DNA from: Methanomicrobiales archaeon
GTDB taxonomy: Archaea; Halobacteriota; Methanomicrobia; Methanomicrobiales; JACTUA01
Direction: 5' to 3'
DNA: 64,000 nucleotides
NCBI GenBank assembly: GCA_015660865.1
Contig: JACTUA010000001.1
Location: 450,304 to 514,303, forward strand
The notes beneath the pieces are model-generated. The model saw only the letters and a list, made by a program, of their open reading frames with translations, had not been told where the DNA came from and searched no databases. Positions within the stretch are counted from its first letter, which is position 1. Every line of letters starts with the position of its first letter. The position numbers and the translations under genes are program-made. Of this stretch, positions 42,415 to 51,496 are shown piece after piece.

Positions 42415-43779
42415 TTACCCAATCTTCGGGAGGGTTTTGAGGGACTCTTTGATCTTGCTGTCCGGGTACTCGAAGTCCGAGAGCTTCCCCTCGAAGTAGT
42501 CGTCGTACGCGCCCAGGTCGAGGTTCCCGTGCCCCGAGAGGTTGAAGAGGATGACCTTCTCCTCCTGGGTCTCCCTGCACCGGAGGGCCTCGTCAATGAC
42601 CGTCTTCACTGCGTGGGCTGTCTCCGGGGCCATGATGATGCCCTCGGTCCTGGCGAAGGTGACCGCTGCCTGGAAGACCTCGGTCTGGTGGACAGCCACC
42701 GCCTCCATCACCTTCTCATGAACAAGCCGGGAGAGGATGGGGGAGTCGCCGTGATACCGGAGCCCGCCGGCGTGGATAGCGGGCGGGACAAAGTCATGGC
42801 CAAGGGTGTACATCTTGGCGATGGGGCCGATCCCGGCTGTATCCCCGTAGTCATAGGCATATATCCCTTTCGTGAGGGTCGGGCATGACGAGGGCTCCAC
42901 GGCAATGGCCCGGATATCCGGCCGCTTTCCCTTGATCTTCTCCCCCAGGTAGGGGAAGGAGAGACCCGCGAAGTTGGACCCGCCGCCAACGCATCCGATC
43001 AGGATATCCGGTTCATCCCCTGCCTGTTTGAGCTGCTCCATGGCCTCGAGCCCGATGATGGTCTGGTGCATGCAGACGTGGTTCAACACCGAGCCGAGGG
43101 AGTAGTTGGTATCCTTGTGGGTCGCCGCGTCCTCTACCGCCTCGGAGATGGCGATGCCCAGGGACCCCGGGGTCTCCGGGTCCCGAGCGAGCATCGCCTT
43201 CCCAGTCTGGGTCCGTTCCGACGGGCTGGGGATGCACTCCGCCCCCCATGTTTGCATCATGGACTTCCGGTAGGGCTTCTGGTAGAAGCTGGACCGGACC
43301 ATGTACACCGTGCACTTCATGCCAAAGAGGCAGGTGGCGAAGGCGAGGGCCGATCCCCACTGGCCGGCGCCCGTCTCCGTGGCGATCCGCTTGATCCCCT
43401 CCTTCATGTTGTAGTACGCCTGGGGCACCGCGGTGTTGGGTTTGTGGCTTCCCGGCGGTGAGACCCCCTCGTACTTGAAGTAGATCTTCGCCGGGGTCTT
43501 CAGGTGGGCCTCCAGCCGGTGCGCCCTGTATAGGGGGCTCGGCCTGTAGAGCCGGAAGATCTCCCGGACCTCCTCCGGGATGTCGATGTACCGCTCCTGC
43601 GAGACCTCCTGCCCGATGAGGGCCATCGGGAAAATCTGATGGAGTTCCTCCGGGGTGGCCGGTTTCTTCGTCTGCGGGCTGTAGTAGGGATCCATCGGCG
43701 ACGGCAGGTCGGCCTGGATGTTGTACCACCGCTTCGGGATCATATCCTCGTCAAGCTGGAACTTGGTCTGCATACTCAT
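42415..43779 (-). CDS. Tryptophan synthase beta chain, TrpB2 type
   Basis: 454 aa, longer than the main TrpB1 (about 390-400). PLP lysine K113 in [19 protein letters not shown], and CVGGGSNF are TrpB signatures. The extended N-terminus and the absence of a trpA neighbour match TrpB2, which may act without an alpha subunit to make Trp from free indole. Monocistronic here. Confidence 0.93.
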   Translation of the reverse strand: MSMQTKFQLDEDMIPKRWYNIQADLPSPMDPYYSPQTKKPATPEELHQIFPMALIGQEVSQERYIDIPEEVREIFRLYRPSPLYRAHRLEAHLKTPAKIYFKYEGVSPPGSHKPNTAVPQAYYNMKEGIKRIATETGAGQWGSALAFATCLFGMKCTVYMVRSSFYQKPYRKSMMQTWGAECIPSPSERTQTGKAMLARDPETPGSLGIAISEAVEDAATHKDTNYSLGSVLNHVCMHQTIIGLEAMEQLKQAGDEPDILIGCVGGGSNFAGLSFPYLGEKIKGKRPDIRAIAVEPSSCPTLTKGIYAYDYGDTAGIGPIAKMYTLGHDFVPPAIHAGGLRYHGDSPILSRLVHEKVMEAVAVHQTEVFQAAVTFARTEGIIMAPETAHAVKTVIDEALRCRETQEEKVILFNLSGHGNLDLGAYDDYFEGKLSDFEYPDSKIKESLKTLPKIG

Positions 43780-43866
43780 CAGGTTGGCCCCGGGTTAATA
43801 TATACATTGTGGTATCTTCATGTCATATAATGTATAAAAAAGAACATCAAAAAAGGGAGGGGGGCC

Positions 43867-45033
43867 TCACTCGAACCTCAGTGCCTCGGCGGGGTTCATC
43901 ATCGCGGCCTTCCAGGCGGGGTACATCCCGGATATGAGCGAGACACCGATACCGAAGGCCACCCCGTACAGGATGGAGACGAGAGTGGTCGCTGCAGAGA
44001 GGTACTTCGAGGACTGGAACATGGCATTGAGGGCCAGGTACCCTCCCGCGAGGGAGAGGACCCCCCCGATGGCGCTCCCCAGGAGCCCGAGGATGAGGGC
44101 CTCGGCGAGGAAGATCCTCACTACCTCCCCCCTCTTAACCCCGAGAGAGCGGATGATCCCGATCTCCTTCGTCCGCTCGGTCACCGACATGAGCATCACG
44201 TTCAGGATGGAGATGCCTGCTACCGCGAGGGAGATGCCTCCGATGGCCAGGATGTAGGCAGAGACCTGGTTGAAGGTATCGACGATGGTCCTGAGCACCT
44301 TCCGGGTATCGAGGACATCCACCACCCGCTCCCTCCGGTTGAGCATATCATCGACCGCTGCCTTCACCCCGTCGATATCCTCCGGATTCGTGACCCTGAT
44401 GACGACCTCATCGTAGTCCCTCTGCCCGTACCGGGAGGTGAACCATGTATCTGAGACGATGACGGCATAGTCAGGGCTGATATCAATGCCGACCCCCCGT
44501 TCCTTCAGGATCCCCGTGATCCTCAGCCGTTCCTCACCGGACCCGATGCCCAGCGACTCCCCCACCACCAGGTTATTCTCCACGGCGAGCCTCTCTCCCA
44601 CCATCACGCCGGGACTGGAGCGGAGGTAACTTCCGCTCTCCTTCTCCAGGAGAACCGGAATATCGGCAGGGTCCATGGCATAGAGTGCCACGGTCTTCGC
44701 CTGGCCTCCTCCCATGATGCGATCGACCCCGGTCCGGATGGGTACAACGGCGTTCGATCCCGCGGCGCTGCGGATCCCCTCGAGCTCGTGTCCCGTTATT
44801 CTAAGGTTCAATCCGCCCCCCGCGGGGATTCCGATGGCGTCGCTGATGTGGGGGAAGATGACGATGGTGTTCCCGACGGAGGTCAGGTTGTCCGGGATGG
44901 AGAGGGCCAGGCTGTTCCCGAGTATCCCCATCGCGGAGATGGCGGTGACCCCGATGACGATCCCCACCACGGCGAAGGAGGAACGCACCCAGTGGAGCCG
45001 GAGGTCCCGTCCCGCGAGATCGAGGAGGATCAT
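43867..45033 (-). CDS. ABC transporter permease, MacB/FtsX type
   Basis: 388 aa with an N-terminal helix (about 15-40), a large external domain (about 45-250), and three C-terminal helices (about 260-380), the MacB/FtsX plan. TERTKEIGIIRSLGVKRGEVVRIFLAEALILGLLG is the standard motif. Last gene of a four-gene operon; ATG overlaps the ATPase stop (ATGA). Confidence 0.92.
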   Translation of the reverse strand: MILLDLAGRDLRLHWVRSSFAVVGIVIGVTAISAMGILGNSLALSIPDNLTSVGNTIVIFPHISDAIGIPAGGGLNLRITGHELEGIRSAAGSNAVVPIRTGVDRIMGGGQAKTVALYAMDPADIPVLLEKESGSYLRSSPGVMVGERLAVENNLVVGESLGIGSGEERLRITGILKERGVGIDISPDYAVIVSDTWFTSRYGQRDYDEVVIRVTNPEDIDGVKAAVDDMLNRRERVVDVLDTRKVLRTIVDTFNQVSAYILAIGGISLAVAGISILNVMLMSVTERTKEIGIIRSLGVKRGEVVRIFLAEALILGLLGSAIGGVLSLAGGYLALNAMFQSSKYLSAATTLVSILYGVAFGIGVSLISGMYPAWKAAMMNPAEALRFE

Positions 45034-45719
45034 GCGATCCTCCCGTCGGTCATCCGGACGGTTCGCCCGGCGAACGCGGCCATCCGCGGGTCATGGGTGG
45101 CAAGGAGGATGGTCCTCCCCTCCCTGTTGAGGTCCGTGAGGAGCCCCATGATGGCTTCGCCCGTTTTTGAATCCAGGTTCCCCGTGGGCTCGTCGCAGAG
45201 GAGGATCTCGGGGTCATTCACGAGGGCTCTCGCTATGGCGGCACGCTGCTGCTCTCCCCCCGAGAGGTCTCCCGGTCTCCTTGTGGAGAGGTCGGGAGGG
45301 AGGCCGGCTGCGACGAGCACCTCGAGGCACCGCTCCCGGGTCCGGCGTATCCGCCTCTGAAAGGCGAGGGGGAACTCCACGTTCTCAAGGACACTGAGCC
45401 GGGGGAGGAGGTTCCCTTGCCGGAAGACGAACCCGATATGGTCCCGCCGCAGATTGGTGCGGGCATCATCGGAGAGGGCCTTCACCGAGAGCCCGTTGAT
45501 CTGAATGTCTCCCGCCGTCGGGACATCCAGGCACCCGATGAGGTTGAGGAGGGTGGATTTCCCTGAGCCGGAGGGGCCCATAAAGGCGATGAACTCTCCC
45601 AGGTGAACGTCCATGGAGAGGCGGTCGAGGGCCCGGATTTCCCCCGCCGGCATCGGATAGACCTTGGTCACCCCGTCCAGCCGGATGATGGGATACGTGT
45701 CGGTCAATCCAGGTCTCAA
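45030..45719 (-). CDS. ABC transporter ATP-binding protein (MacB/LolD type)
   Basis: 229 aa. Walker A MGPSGSGKSTLLNLIG, signature LSGGEQQRAAIARAL, Walker B ILLCDEPTGNLDSKTG. The TTG at 45719 overlaps the upstream stop (TTGA); TTG 45707 is another option. Energises the permease downstream in a MacB-like mechanotransmission system; substrate unknown. Confidence 0.93.
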   Translation of the reverse strand: MRPGLTDTYPIIRLDGVTKVYPMPAGEIRALDRLSMDVHLGEFIAFMGPSGSGKSTLLNLIGCLDVPTAGDIQINGLSVKALSDDARTNLRRDHIGFVFRQGNLLPRLSVLENVEFPLAFQRRIRRTRERCLEVLVAAGLPPDLSTRRPGDLSGGEQQRAAIARALVNDPEILLCDEPTGNLDSKTGEAIMGLLTDLNREGRTILLATHDPRMAAFAGRTVRMTDGRIA

Positions 45720-46849
45720 CCCCGCCGCCAGAAGTAGATGAAGACGGCCGCGATCAGGATGACGAACATCCAGATGAGCAGGTTCGTGAACCGTGAGGGT
45801 TCGCTCGTCTGGTCGGAGAGAGCCTGGCTGCTGATCTCGACGTTCGAGGTCGTGGTAATGATGTTTCCGGCACCGTCCTTGTAGGTCACGAGCACCGGGA
45901 CCACCCCGACCGTTGCCTTTGCGCGGAAGGTCACCTGGAAGGAGGCGATATCGTCCGGTTCCAGGGACCCGACGACATAGACCTTGTAGGGATCGACAGG
46001 CGTCACCTCGCCCTGTGTCGTAACGGTCACCGATCGGGCGGTCTCGAGGCCGACGTTGGTGATATCACCGGAGACCTGGATCGCCCCCTGCTCCGCGCTC
46101 ACGTGGATGTTCGTGAGGACCGGGTCTGCCTGCTGCTTGTTCTCAACCGTGGACAGGGGAATGGTTAACGTGGAGGTGTGGGGGTTGATCCCGTTCTTGA
46201 AGTTCGCCCGGAACCTGATGAAGGTCTGCCGCAGCGGGGTCACGTTGAAGGTCACGACCGACGATCCATCGGGCTCAAGGGTCCCCAGGAAGACCCCGGA
46301 TGGGGTGACGAGGAAGCCATCCCCTTCCGGTGTCACGGTCACCGCGTTCACGGCATCCGGCCTCGGGTTCCCGATCATGACCTTATAGTCCCCCTTCACC
46401 CCCTGGATAATGGGATCCGGTACCTCCAGGATGGAGAGCGTGAGGGCCGAGGACTCCACCTCGACGGGGATGCTGAAGGAGGAACTCCCCCCTTCCCTGA
46501 AGTCGAGGATGAACCTGAGATAGTAGACGCCGTCCGATCCCTCGGCCCTGATCTTGTAGACGTACGTGACGACGCTCCCGGGGACGATCCCGCCCTGGGT
46601 CTGGTCCGGTGACTGGATCACCGAGACCTCGGCCCCCCCCGAGAGGCGTGCGGAGTTGATATACACACCGTCGGACCCCGAGTTCAGGACATTCACCGTG
46701 ACAATGCCGGTGTCGCCCTTGAGGAGGACCGGGGGATCCACCCGGTAGGAGGAGACCGCGACCTGCGGGCCGATGTCAACGCCGAGGGCAGGAACCACGA
46801 GGAGGAGGAAGAGGAGGGCCGCTGCCGGGAGGATGAGCCTGCGTTTCAT
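45716..46849 (-). CDS. Exported protein with CARDB/NEW3-like domains, ABC-linked
   Basis: About 377 aa. Signal peptide (1-24, KRRLILPAAALLFLLLVVPALG), several immunoglobulin-like repeats (GDTGIVTVNVLNSGSDGVY; AVTVTPEGDG; ITNVGLETARSVTV), then a C-terminal membrane helix (about 355-375) and RRG. This is the architecture of archaeal S-layer-like/COG1361 proteins often next to MacB systems. Likely surface-exposed partner of the transporter. Confidence 0.85.
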   Translation of the reverse strand: MKRRLILPAAALLFLLLVVPALGVDIGPQVAVSSYRVDPPVLLKGDTGIVTVNVLNSGSDGVYINSARLSGGAEVSVIQSPDQTQGGIVPGSVVTYVYKIRAEGSDGVYYLRFILDFREGGSSSFSIPVEVESSALTLSILEVPDPIIQGVKGDYKVMIGNPRPDAVNAVTVTPEGDGFLVTPSGVFLGTLEPDGSSVVTFNVTPLRQTFIRFRANFKNGINPHTSTLTIPLSTVENKQQADPVLTNIHVSAEQGAIQVSGDITNVGLETARSVTVTTQGEVTPVDPYKVYVVGSLEPDDIASFQVTFRAKATVGVVPVLVTYKDGAGNIITTTSNVEISSQALSDQTSEPSRFTNLLIWMFVILIAAVFIYFWRRG

Positions 46850-47040
46850 GAGAAGACACCCTGCATCCCCTCGGGGAAGGTACCGGAGAGGACCCGGCTG
46901 ACGAGGTATCCGGTGATGAGGCTGAGGGTCCCCATGATCGGCATGCTGGCATCCGGTATCTTCAGGTCGCTCCAATCCTTCGGGTCGCGCCGGAAGAAAC
47001 CGTCAGGATCGATGCACAGGAGGAGAAATGAACTCACCAT
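46846..47040 (-). CDS. Small protein leading the MacB-like operon (unknown)
   Basis: 64 aa (MVSSFLLLCIDPDGFFRRD), stop overlapping the ATG of the exported protein (ATGA). Contains a predicted hydrophobic stretch near 36-51 (MGTLSLITGYLVSRVL). I recognise no family; it is short enough to be a fragment, but the tight coupling argues for translation. No clear ribosome binding site precedes its ATG. Confidence 0.5.
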   Translation of the reverse strand: MVSSFLLLCIDPDGFFRRDPKDWSDLKIPDASMPIMGTLSLITGYLVSRVLSGTFPEGMQGVFS

Positions 47041-47073
47041 GGGTGGTCACATAGGATTTGGCCGTTTCACCTT

Positions 47074-47556
47074 TTACGTCTTTTGGAGATCCGGAGTGGC
47101 TGTGGGAGACGAGGGGTCCGTCTTCCCCCGTGATCCCCCCGGTCCGAACTGCTCCGTGATCCAGGACGCTATTCTGTCACGGACATCCCGGTAGGCTTCA
47201 AGAATCTCTTCCTCATCCCCCCGGAAGTTCTCGGGGTCAGGGAATTCCGTATGGAGATACTCGTCCCCGGGCGGAAGGAGGGATCGGGGGATGCATGCAG
47301 CCTCGCCGCAGAGGCTGACCACGAGATCAAAATGGGTTCCCTCGTACTCGCTCACGGGTTTCGACCGGTGGGCGGAGATATCGATACCGGCCTCCTTCAT
47401 CACACGGATAGCGGTACGGCTCACCCTGAAGGACCGGAGGCCGGCGCTCGCAGCCTCACAGGTATCCCCGTTGAGCGCCCGGAGGAATCCCTCTGCCATC
47501 TGGGATCGTGCCGCGTTCCGGCTGCAGATGAAGATGACCTTTCTCTTCCTCTCCAT
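47074..47556 (-). CDS. Low-molecular-weight phosphatase/arsenate reductase-like protein
   Basis: About 160 aa. ICSRNAARSQMAEGFLRAL is the P-loop-like CxxNxxRS of the LMW-PTP/ArsC fold, and VSLCGEAACIP has the candidate redox cysteines of thioredoxin-type arsenate reductases. Start ATG 47556 follows GGGAGATCTCA; a longer frame to 47589 exists. Context (between transporter and lipoprotein) does not show an ars operon. Confidence 0.88.
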   Translation of the reverse strand: MERKRKVIFICSRNAARSQMAEGFLRALNGDTCEAASAGLRSFRVSRTAIRVMKEAGIDISAHRSKPVSEYEGTHFDLVVSLCGEAACIPRSLLPPGDEYLHTEFPDPENFRGDEEEILEAYRDVRDRIASWITEQFGPGGSRGKTDPSSPTATPDLQKT

Positions 47557-47596
47557 TGAGATCTCCCTCGTGATGAGGGGATACGGCAAGCTGTAC

Positions 47597-48196
47597 CTAG
47601 GACTGGAGGGTCGCGCCTTCCGTGGAGGTCAGCCCCGGGCTCACCGAGACGACGATCCTGTAATCCTTCCAGCCTACAAGGGAGAGTCGGAGTTCATAGG
47701 ATCCCGGGGTAAGATTCGGTATCAGCTGGGGGGTGATCCCGTACCCTTTCCCGGCCAGGTAGATGGTGGCCCCTGAGGGGAAAGAGGTGATATAAAGTGC
47801 CCCCAGGGGGATCGGTGTCTCAGGGAGTTCGGTGGGTTTCACGGTCGGGCCCTGCGGCGTCTCGGGAGTAGGCAGAGGGATCGGCGTCACCGGAGTTGGC
47901 GTCGGAACAGGGGGGTAATCTGCCGAGACGTGCAGCCCCTGGCCTGCATTCACGGTGACAAGCTCGACCCGCTCCGCGTAACCCGAGGATCGGAGCTGCA
48001 GAAGGTGGGAGCCTGCCGAGAGGTTGGCCAGAACGAGCGGGGTTACTCCCTGGAAATTCCCGTCAAGGATGACCTGCACCTCCAGGCCGGAAGGTGTCGA
48101 GGTGACATCCAGGGATCCCGTCTGGGGGGCTTCCGTTGTGCACCCCGCAGCGAGGATGATGGCAACAAGGATCACGAATACGGGGATCCTTCGCAT
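47597..48196 (-). CDS. Lipoprotein with two PEGA domains
   Basis: 199 aa. Signal peptide with lipobox IILAAGC (13-19), PEGA domain 1 (about 27-95, GSLDVTSTPSGLEVQVILDGNFQG), a Pro/Thr linker, PEGA domain 2 (about 130-195, ALYITSFPSGATIYLAGKGYG). PEGA domains are surface beta-sandwich modules. Divergent from the DUF4349 lipoprotein with a 160-nt spacer. Confidence 0.88.
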   Translation of the reverse strand: MRRIPVFVILVAIILAAGCTTEAPQTGSLDVTSTPSGLEVQVILDGNFQGVTPLVLANLSAGSHLLQLRSSGYAERVELVTVNAGQGLHVSADYPPVPTPTPVTPIPLPTPETPQGPTVKPTELPETPIPLGALYITSFPSGATIYLAGKGYGITPQLIPNLTPGSYELRLSLVGWKDYRIVVSVSPGLTSTEGATLQS

Positions 48197-48298
48197 AGTA
48201 CCAAATCCGGGGGGAGAGAGTTTAAAGGTATGGATTCCGAACGAGCCGTGGGGCCAGAACCCGGGAGGATGATCATTTCAGCCTCCTCCTGCCAAGGC

Positions 48299-48314
48299 TA
48301 CGAATAATTTCGTA
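48299..48314. promoter_or_regulatory. Perfect palindrome in lipoprotein divergent spacer
   Basis: TACGAA-TAAT-TTCGTA, 16 bp, perfect arms, 43 nt before the DUF4349 lipoprotein ATG at 48357, in the spacer shared with the divergent PEGA lipoprotein. It could be an operator. A candidate TATA for the right-hand gene is TTCTTTATTT near 48325-48335. Confidence 0.45.
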
Positions 48315-48356
48315 ATCTACAGAGATTCTTTATTTCCCAAGGGCTCACTCTCTTCC

Positions 48357-49265
48357 ATGCTCAGTTTGAAGAGTATTGCAGCGGTCCTCATCGTCTCAGC
48401 CGCGATAATTGCCGCCGGGTGCCTCAGCCTCGGCCAGTCCCAGCAGTCATCCACGGAGACGGTCTCGAGGGGCTCGGGGGGCCTCTCGTACGCGGTACCC
48501 TCACCGGCGTTTGCCCCGGCAACGAAGATTGCCAGTGACCAATCAGCGGCGGGCAGCAATGCAGACCAGGGAGTGGAGACCAAGATCATCAAGACCGGCC
48601 AGATCACCATCGAGGTCCCCGATGTTCCCGCAGCCATCGACCGGATCGGTGTTATCGCCGTCTCAAACGGGGGGTACCTCTCCACATCCAGCATCGATAC
48701 CTCCCAGAACGACCGGAAGACGGGATATGTCATGATCCGGATCCCGGCCGAGAATTTCGACACGGTCATGCAAGCCCTCTCGCCCCTCGGGAAGGTCCTC
48801 TCCAGCTCCGAGCAGAGGAGCGATGTCACGGCACAGTACATTGACCTCTCGATACAGAACGCCTCCCTCCACAACCAGCTCGACGGCTTTAACCGTATCA
48901 TGGCCAAGGCCACGAACGTGGAGGATATCATCAAGATCCAGGTCGAGATCGACCGTGTCACGATGACGCTGAACCAGATCGAAGGGCAGCTCAGGTACCT
49001 GTCCAGCCAGATCGACCTCTCCACCATTACGGTGACCCTCCAGGAGCCCGAACCCGTGGGTGGCGAGACCGGTTATAACATCGTCACTGCGATCAACGAC
49101 GGTATCGCAGGCTTCTTCGGGATGATCTCAGCCCTCATCGTCTTCATCTTCTCTGTCATCCCCCTGATCATCCTCGGCCTCATCGCTTACGCGGTCTACC
49201 GCTGGCACCAGAAGAGGAAGGGGGCAGGCACCCCACCGCCGGCTGAAGTGAAGAAAGAAGGGTAA
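48357..49265 (+). CDS. DUF4349 lipoprotein
   Basis: 302 aa. Signal peptide with lipobox AIIAAGC (16-22); external domain (about 70-230) matching DUF4349 with KIIKTGQITIEVPDVPAAIDRI, ENFDTVMQAL, then a coiled-coil-like SIQNASLHNQLDGFNRIM; C-terminal membrane helix (about 252-280) and basic cytoplasmic tail. Function unknown; envelope-located. Confidence 0.9.
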   Translation: MLSLKSIAAVLIVSAAIIAAGCLSLGQSQQSSTETVSRGSGGLSYAVPSPAFAPATKIASDQSAAGSNADQGVETKIIKTGQITIEVPDVPAAIDRIGVIAVSNGGYLSTSSIDTSQNDRKTGYVMIRIPAENFDTVMQALSPLGKVLSSSEQRSDVTAQYIDLSIQNASLHNQLDGFNRIMAKATNVEDIIKIQVEIDRVTMTLNQIEGQLRYLSSQIDLSTITVTLQEPEPVGGETGYNIVTAINDGIAGFFGMISALIVFIFSVIPLIILGLIAYAVYRWHQKRKGAGTPPPAEVKKEG

Positions 49266-49290
49266 AAACTCGATCTTCTTTAGTTTAATC

Positions 49291-49298
49291 TTTTTTTC
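49291..49298 (+). terminator. T-run after the DUF4349 gene
   Basis: TTTTTTTC a few bases after the DUF4349 stop and before the AT-rich OLD gene; a likely transcription end and the left edge of the AT-rich island. Confidence 0.35.
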
Positions 49299-49359
49299 AA
49301 CGAATATATGATATAATCAATAATACAAGATATACACAAAATTACCAACGAGTGAAAAT

Positions 49360-51120
49360 ATGATAACACAATTAAATCTTAAAAATTTTCGATGTTTTAA
49401 TGAATATGAAATATTATTCGATCAATTCAACGTCATTGTTGGAAAAAATAATACAGGAAAATCAACTATAATCGATGCATTAAAGTTGATATCCAATATT
49501 CGTCGATATGCTTCATATAGAAAATATTTTTCGATTGAACTGCCAGAATATTTACCTTATGGTGTAGTTGATGCTTGTTATATAGAGAACAGGGATATTC
49601 CATTTTCTCAGATAAACGTAAGATTTAATTATTCGCATGATGATGCGATAATTTCTTCAAAATTCGCTGATAATTCGGAAATATATGCCGTATTTCCCGA
49701 TGATGGAAGACCGTATGCTTTTTTAGTAAAAGATGGCATGAGTGTTTCAAATAAACAACAAATGAAGGAATATTTTGGTCATTCTATAGGGATTATCCCT
49801 CCAGTAAGTACTTTTGAGGAAATTGAACCAATCGGTAATAGAAAATATACCGGCGAAGTTATGGTATCTCATCTAACTGGAAGGCATTTTAGGAATATAT
49901 GGCATTACTTCCCCGAAAATTTTGAAGAATTTAAAACCATCATTGAAACTACATGGCCTGGACACACTATTGAATTGCCTGAAAGAGATTTATCAATAAA
50001 TCAGGTTTTAATGTTTTTTAGGGAGAATAACATTACTAGAGAGATTTATTGGGCGGGACATGGTTTTCAAGTATGGCTGCAATTAATGACGGCTTTAGTA
50101 AAGCTGGGCCATATGGACACTTTAATTCTTGATGAACCAGATATTTATCTTCATTCTGATCTTCAAAAAAAGTTGATAAACTTATGCAAATCTCAATCCA
50201 ATCAAGTTATTATAGCAACTCATGCAGTTGATATCATTGAAGAAAGTGATCCCGAAGATATTATTTCAATCGATAAAAATACTTCTAAGGCATACAGACT
50301 TTCAAATGTTGATGAAGTTCAAACCTGCATTTCTCAGCTAGGCTCCTATCAAAATTTAAAATTAATTCATTTTATCAAAGGGAAATCATGTTTATTTGTT
50401 GAAGGAAATGATTTTTATTTATTGAAATTGTTCGCTAAAAAATTGAAAAATCAAACCATTATTAAAGAAGATGGTTTTTCAGTTATTCCATTAGAAGGCT
50501 TTTCCAATTGGGATAGATTATTACATATTTCATGGATTTTTAAAAACGCATTTGGTGAGAGAGTAAAATGTTACGTAATTTTAGACAGAGATTATTATTC
50601 CGAACAAGAAATTCAAGAAATGGAAAATGATCTGGACAGGAAAGGAGTTAAAGTCCATGTGTGGAATAAAAAAGAAATTGAGAATTATATGATCAATGTT
50701 GATGTTTTATATCGAATCTTTTCAGAAAAATTTTATCAAAAATATAGCCGCAAAAAACCTCTTATCCAAAAAAATGAGTTTAAAAATGACATGATGTCGC
50801 TCTTTGATGAGTTTAAAAATCACGTTGCATCCCAGATAATCGCTCATCGAATAAAGAATAAAATCGATAGATCAATCGACGATTCAACAATTATTTCAAA
50901 GATTTTGAAGGATTTTAATGAGAATTGGAAGGATTTTGAATATCGAGAGAAAATTATTCCTGGAAAAGATTTCTTCGCTAAAATGAATAATTGGCTAGCT
51001 GAGAGATATCAATTCACAATTTCAAAGTCAATATTGATTAATTCATTCGAACCAGAGGAAATTAATCCGGAAGTAAAATTAGTTTTAAGCGAATTTACTG
51101 AACTAGTTCATTCAAATTAA
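49360..51120 (+). CDS. OLD-family ATP-dependent endonuclease (class 1-like), probable defence gene
   Basis: 586 aa. Walker A GKNNTGKS at 28-35, a WAGHGFQVWLQ signature-like region (231-241), Walker B LILDEPDIYLHS (255-266), then a TOPRIM nuclease domain with Glu348 (LFVEGN) and D409/D411 (ILDRDYY). This is the OLD layout of SMC-like ATPase plus nuclease; the Gabija nuclease GajA is related, but no UvrD-like partner is present. Strongly AT-rich versus flanks, so likely acquired. Its weak ribosome site is CGAGTGA. Confidence 0.88.
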   Translation: MITQLNLKNFRCFNEYEILFDQFNVIVGKNNTGKSTIIDALKLISNIRRYASYRKYFSIELPEYLPYGVVDACYIENRDIPFSQINVRFNYSHDDAIISSKFADNSEIYAVFPDDGRPYAFLVKDGMSVSNKQQMKEYFGHSIGIIPPVSTFEEIEPIGNRKYTGEVMVSHLTGRHFRNIWHYFPENFEEFKTIIETTWPGHTIELPERDLSINQVLMFFRENNITREIYWAGHGFQVWLQLMTALVKLGHMDTLILDEPDIYLHSDLQKKLINLCKSQSNQVIIATHAVDIIEESDPEDIISIDKNTSKAYRLSNVDEVQTCISQLGSYQNLKLIHFIKGKSCLFVEGNDFYLLKLFAKKLKNQTIIKEDGFSVIPLEGFSNWDRLLHISWIFKNAFGERVKCYVILDRDYYSEQEIQEMENDLDRKGVKVHVWNKKEIENYMINVDVLYRIFSEKFYQKYSRKKPLIQKNEFKNDMMSLFDEFKNHVASQIIAHRIKNKIDRSIDDSTIISKILKDFNENWKDFEYREKIIPGKDFFAKMNNWLAERYQFTISKSILINSFEPEEINPEVKLVLSEFTELVHSN

Positions 51121-51190
51121 CATAGATTACATTTTTACTAAATACAAAGGGCCCTCGAATAAATCGCCTAGTATCTCAGAGGATCTTCCT

Positions 51191-51493
51191 TCATTCTCTG
51201 TGGCGGCGTTTTTCTCCGGGAACAAGCATCCGGTACTCCCGCAGGAGAGCTTCGCGGTACTCGGACATCTTCCTCCCGGGGATGTAATTAAACTGCCGGA
51301 CGCGTCTGATGATCTCATCCATTATTTTTTCATCGTCTGCAAGGTGCAGGCTGAGCACATCCTGAAGGATCCAGTCCAGTCGGTCGATCCCGGTCTCCTT
51401 GCCGTCGATTGGTATCTTCCTGATCTTTATCTGGTCCGGAGGGATCCCCCCGCATATCGTGCAGTAGTAGCCCTCCTTCTCATCGCCTGCCAT
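51191..51493 (-). CDS. Unknown protein with CxxC
   Basis: 100 aa (MAGDEKEGYYCTICGG), with one CxxC (CTIC) near the N-terminus and a mostly helical basic remainder (EYREALLREYRMLVPGEKRRHRE). No family recognised. It starts 3 nt after the SnoaL-like gene stop, so the two are co-transcribed. GC-rich like the core genome, unlike the OLD gene beside it. Confidence 0.7.
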   Translation of the reverse strand: MAGDEKEGYYCTICGGIPPDQIKIRKIPIDGKETGIDRLDWILQDVLSLHLADDEKIMDEIIRRVRQFNYIPGRKMSEYREALLREYRMLVPGEKRRHRE

Positions 51494-51496
51494 CGG

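Noticed and set aside
47074-47556. Arsenic resistance operon
   Set aside because: No arsenite transporter or ArsR is near; only the ArsC/LMW-phosphatase-like fold is supported.
49360-51120. Gabija or Septu system
   Set aside because: The OLD-type nuclease lacks a UvrD/GajB or HNH partner next to it; flanking genes are ordinary GC-rich genes.
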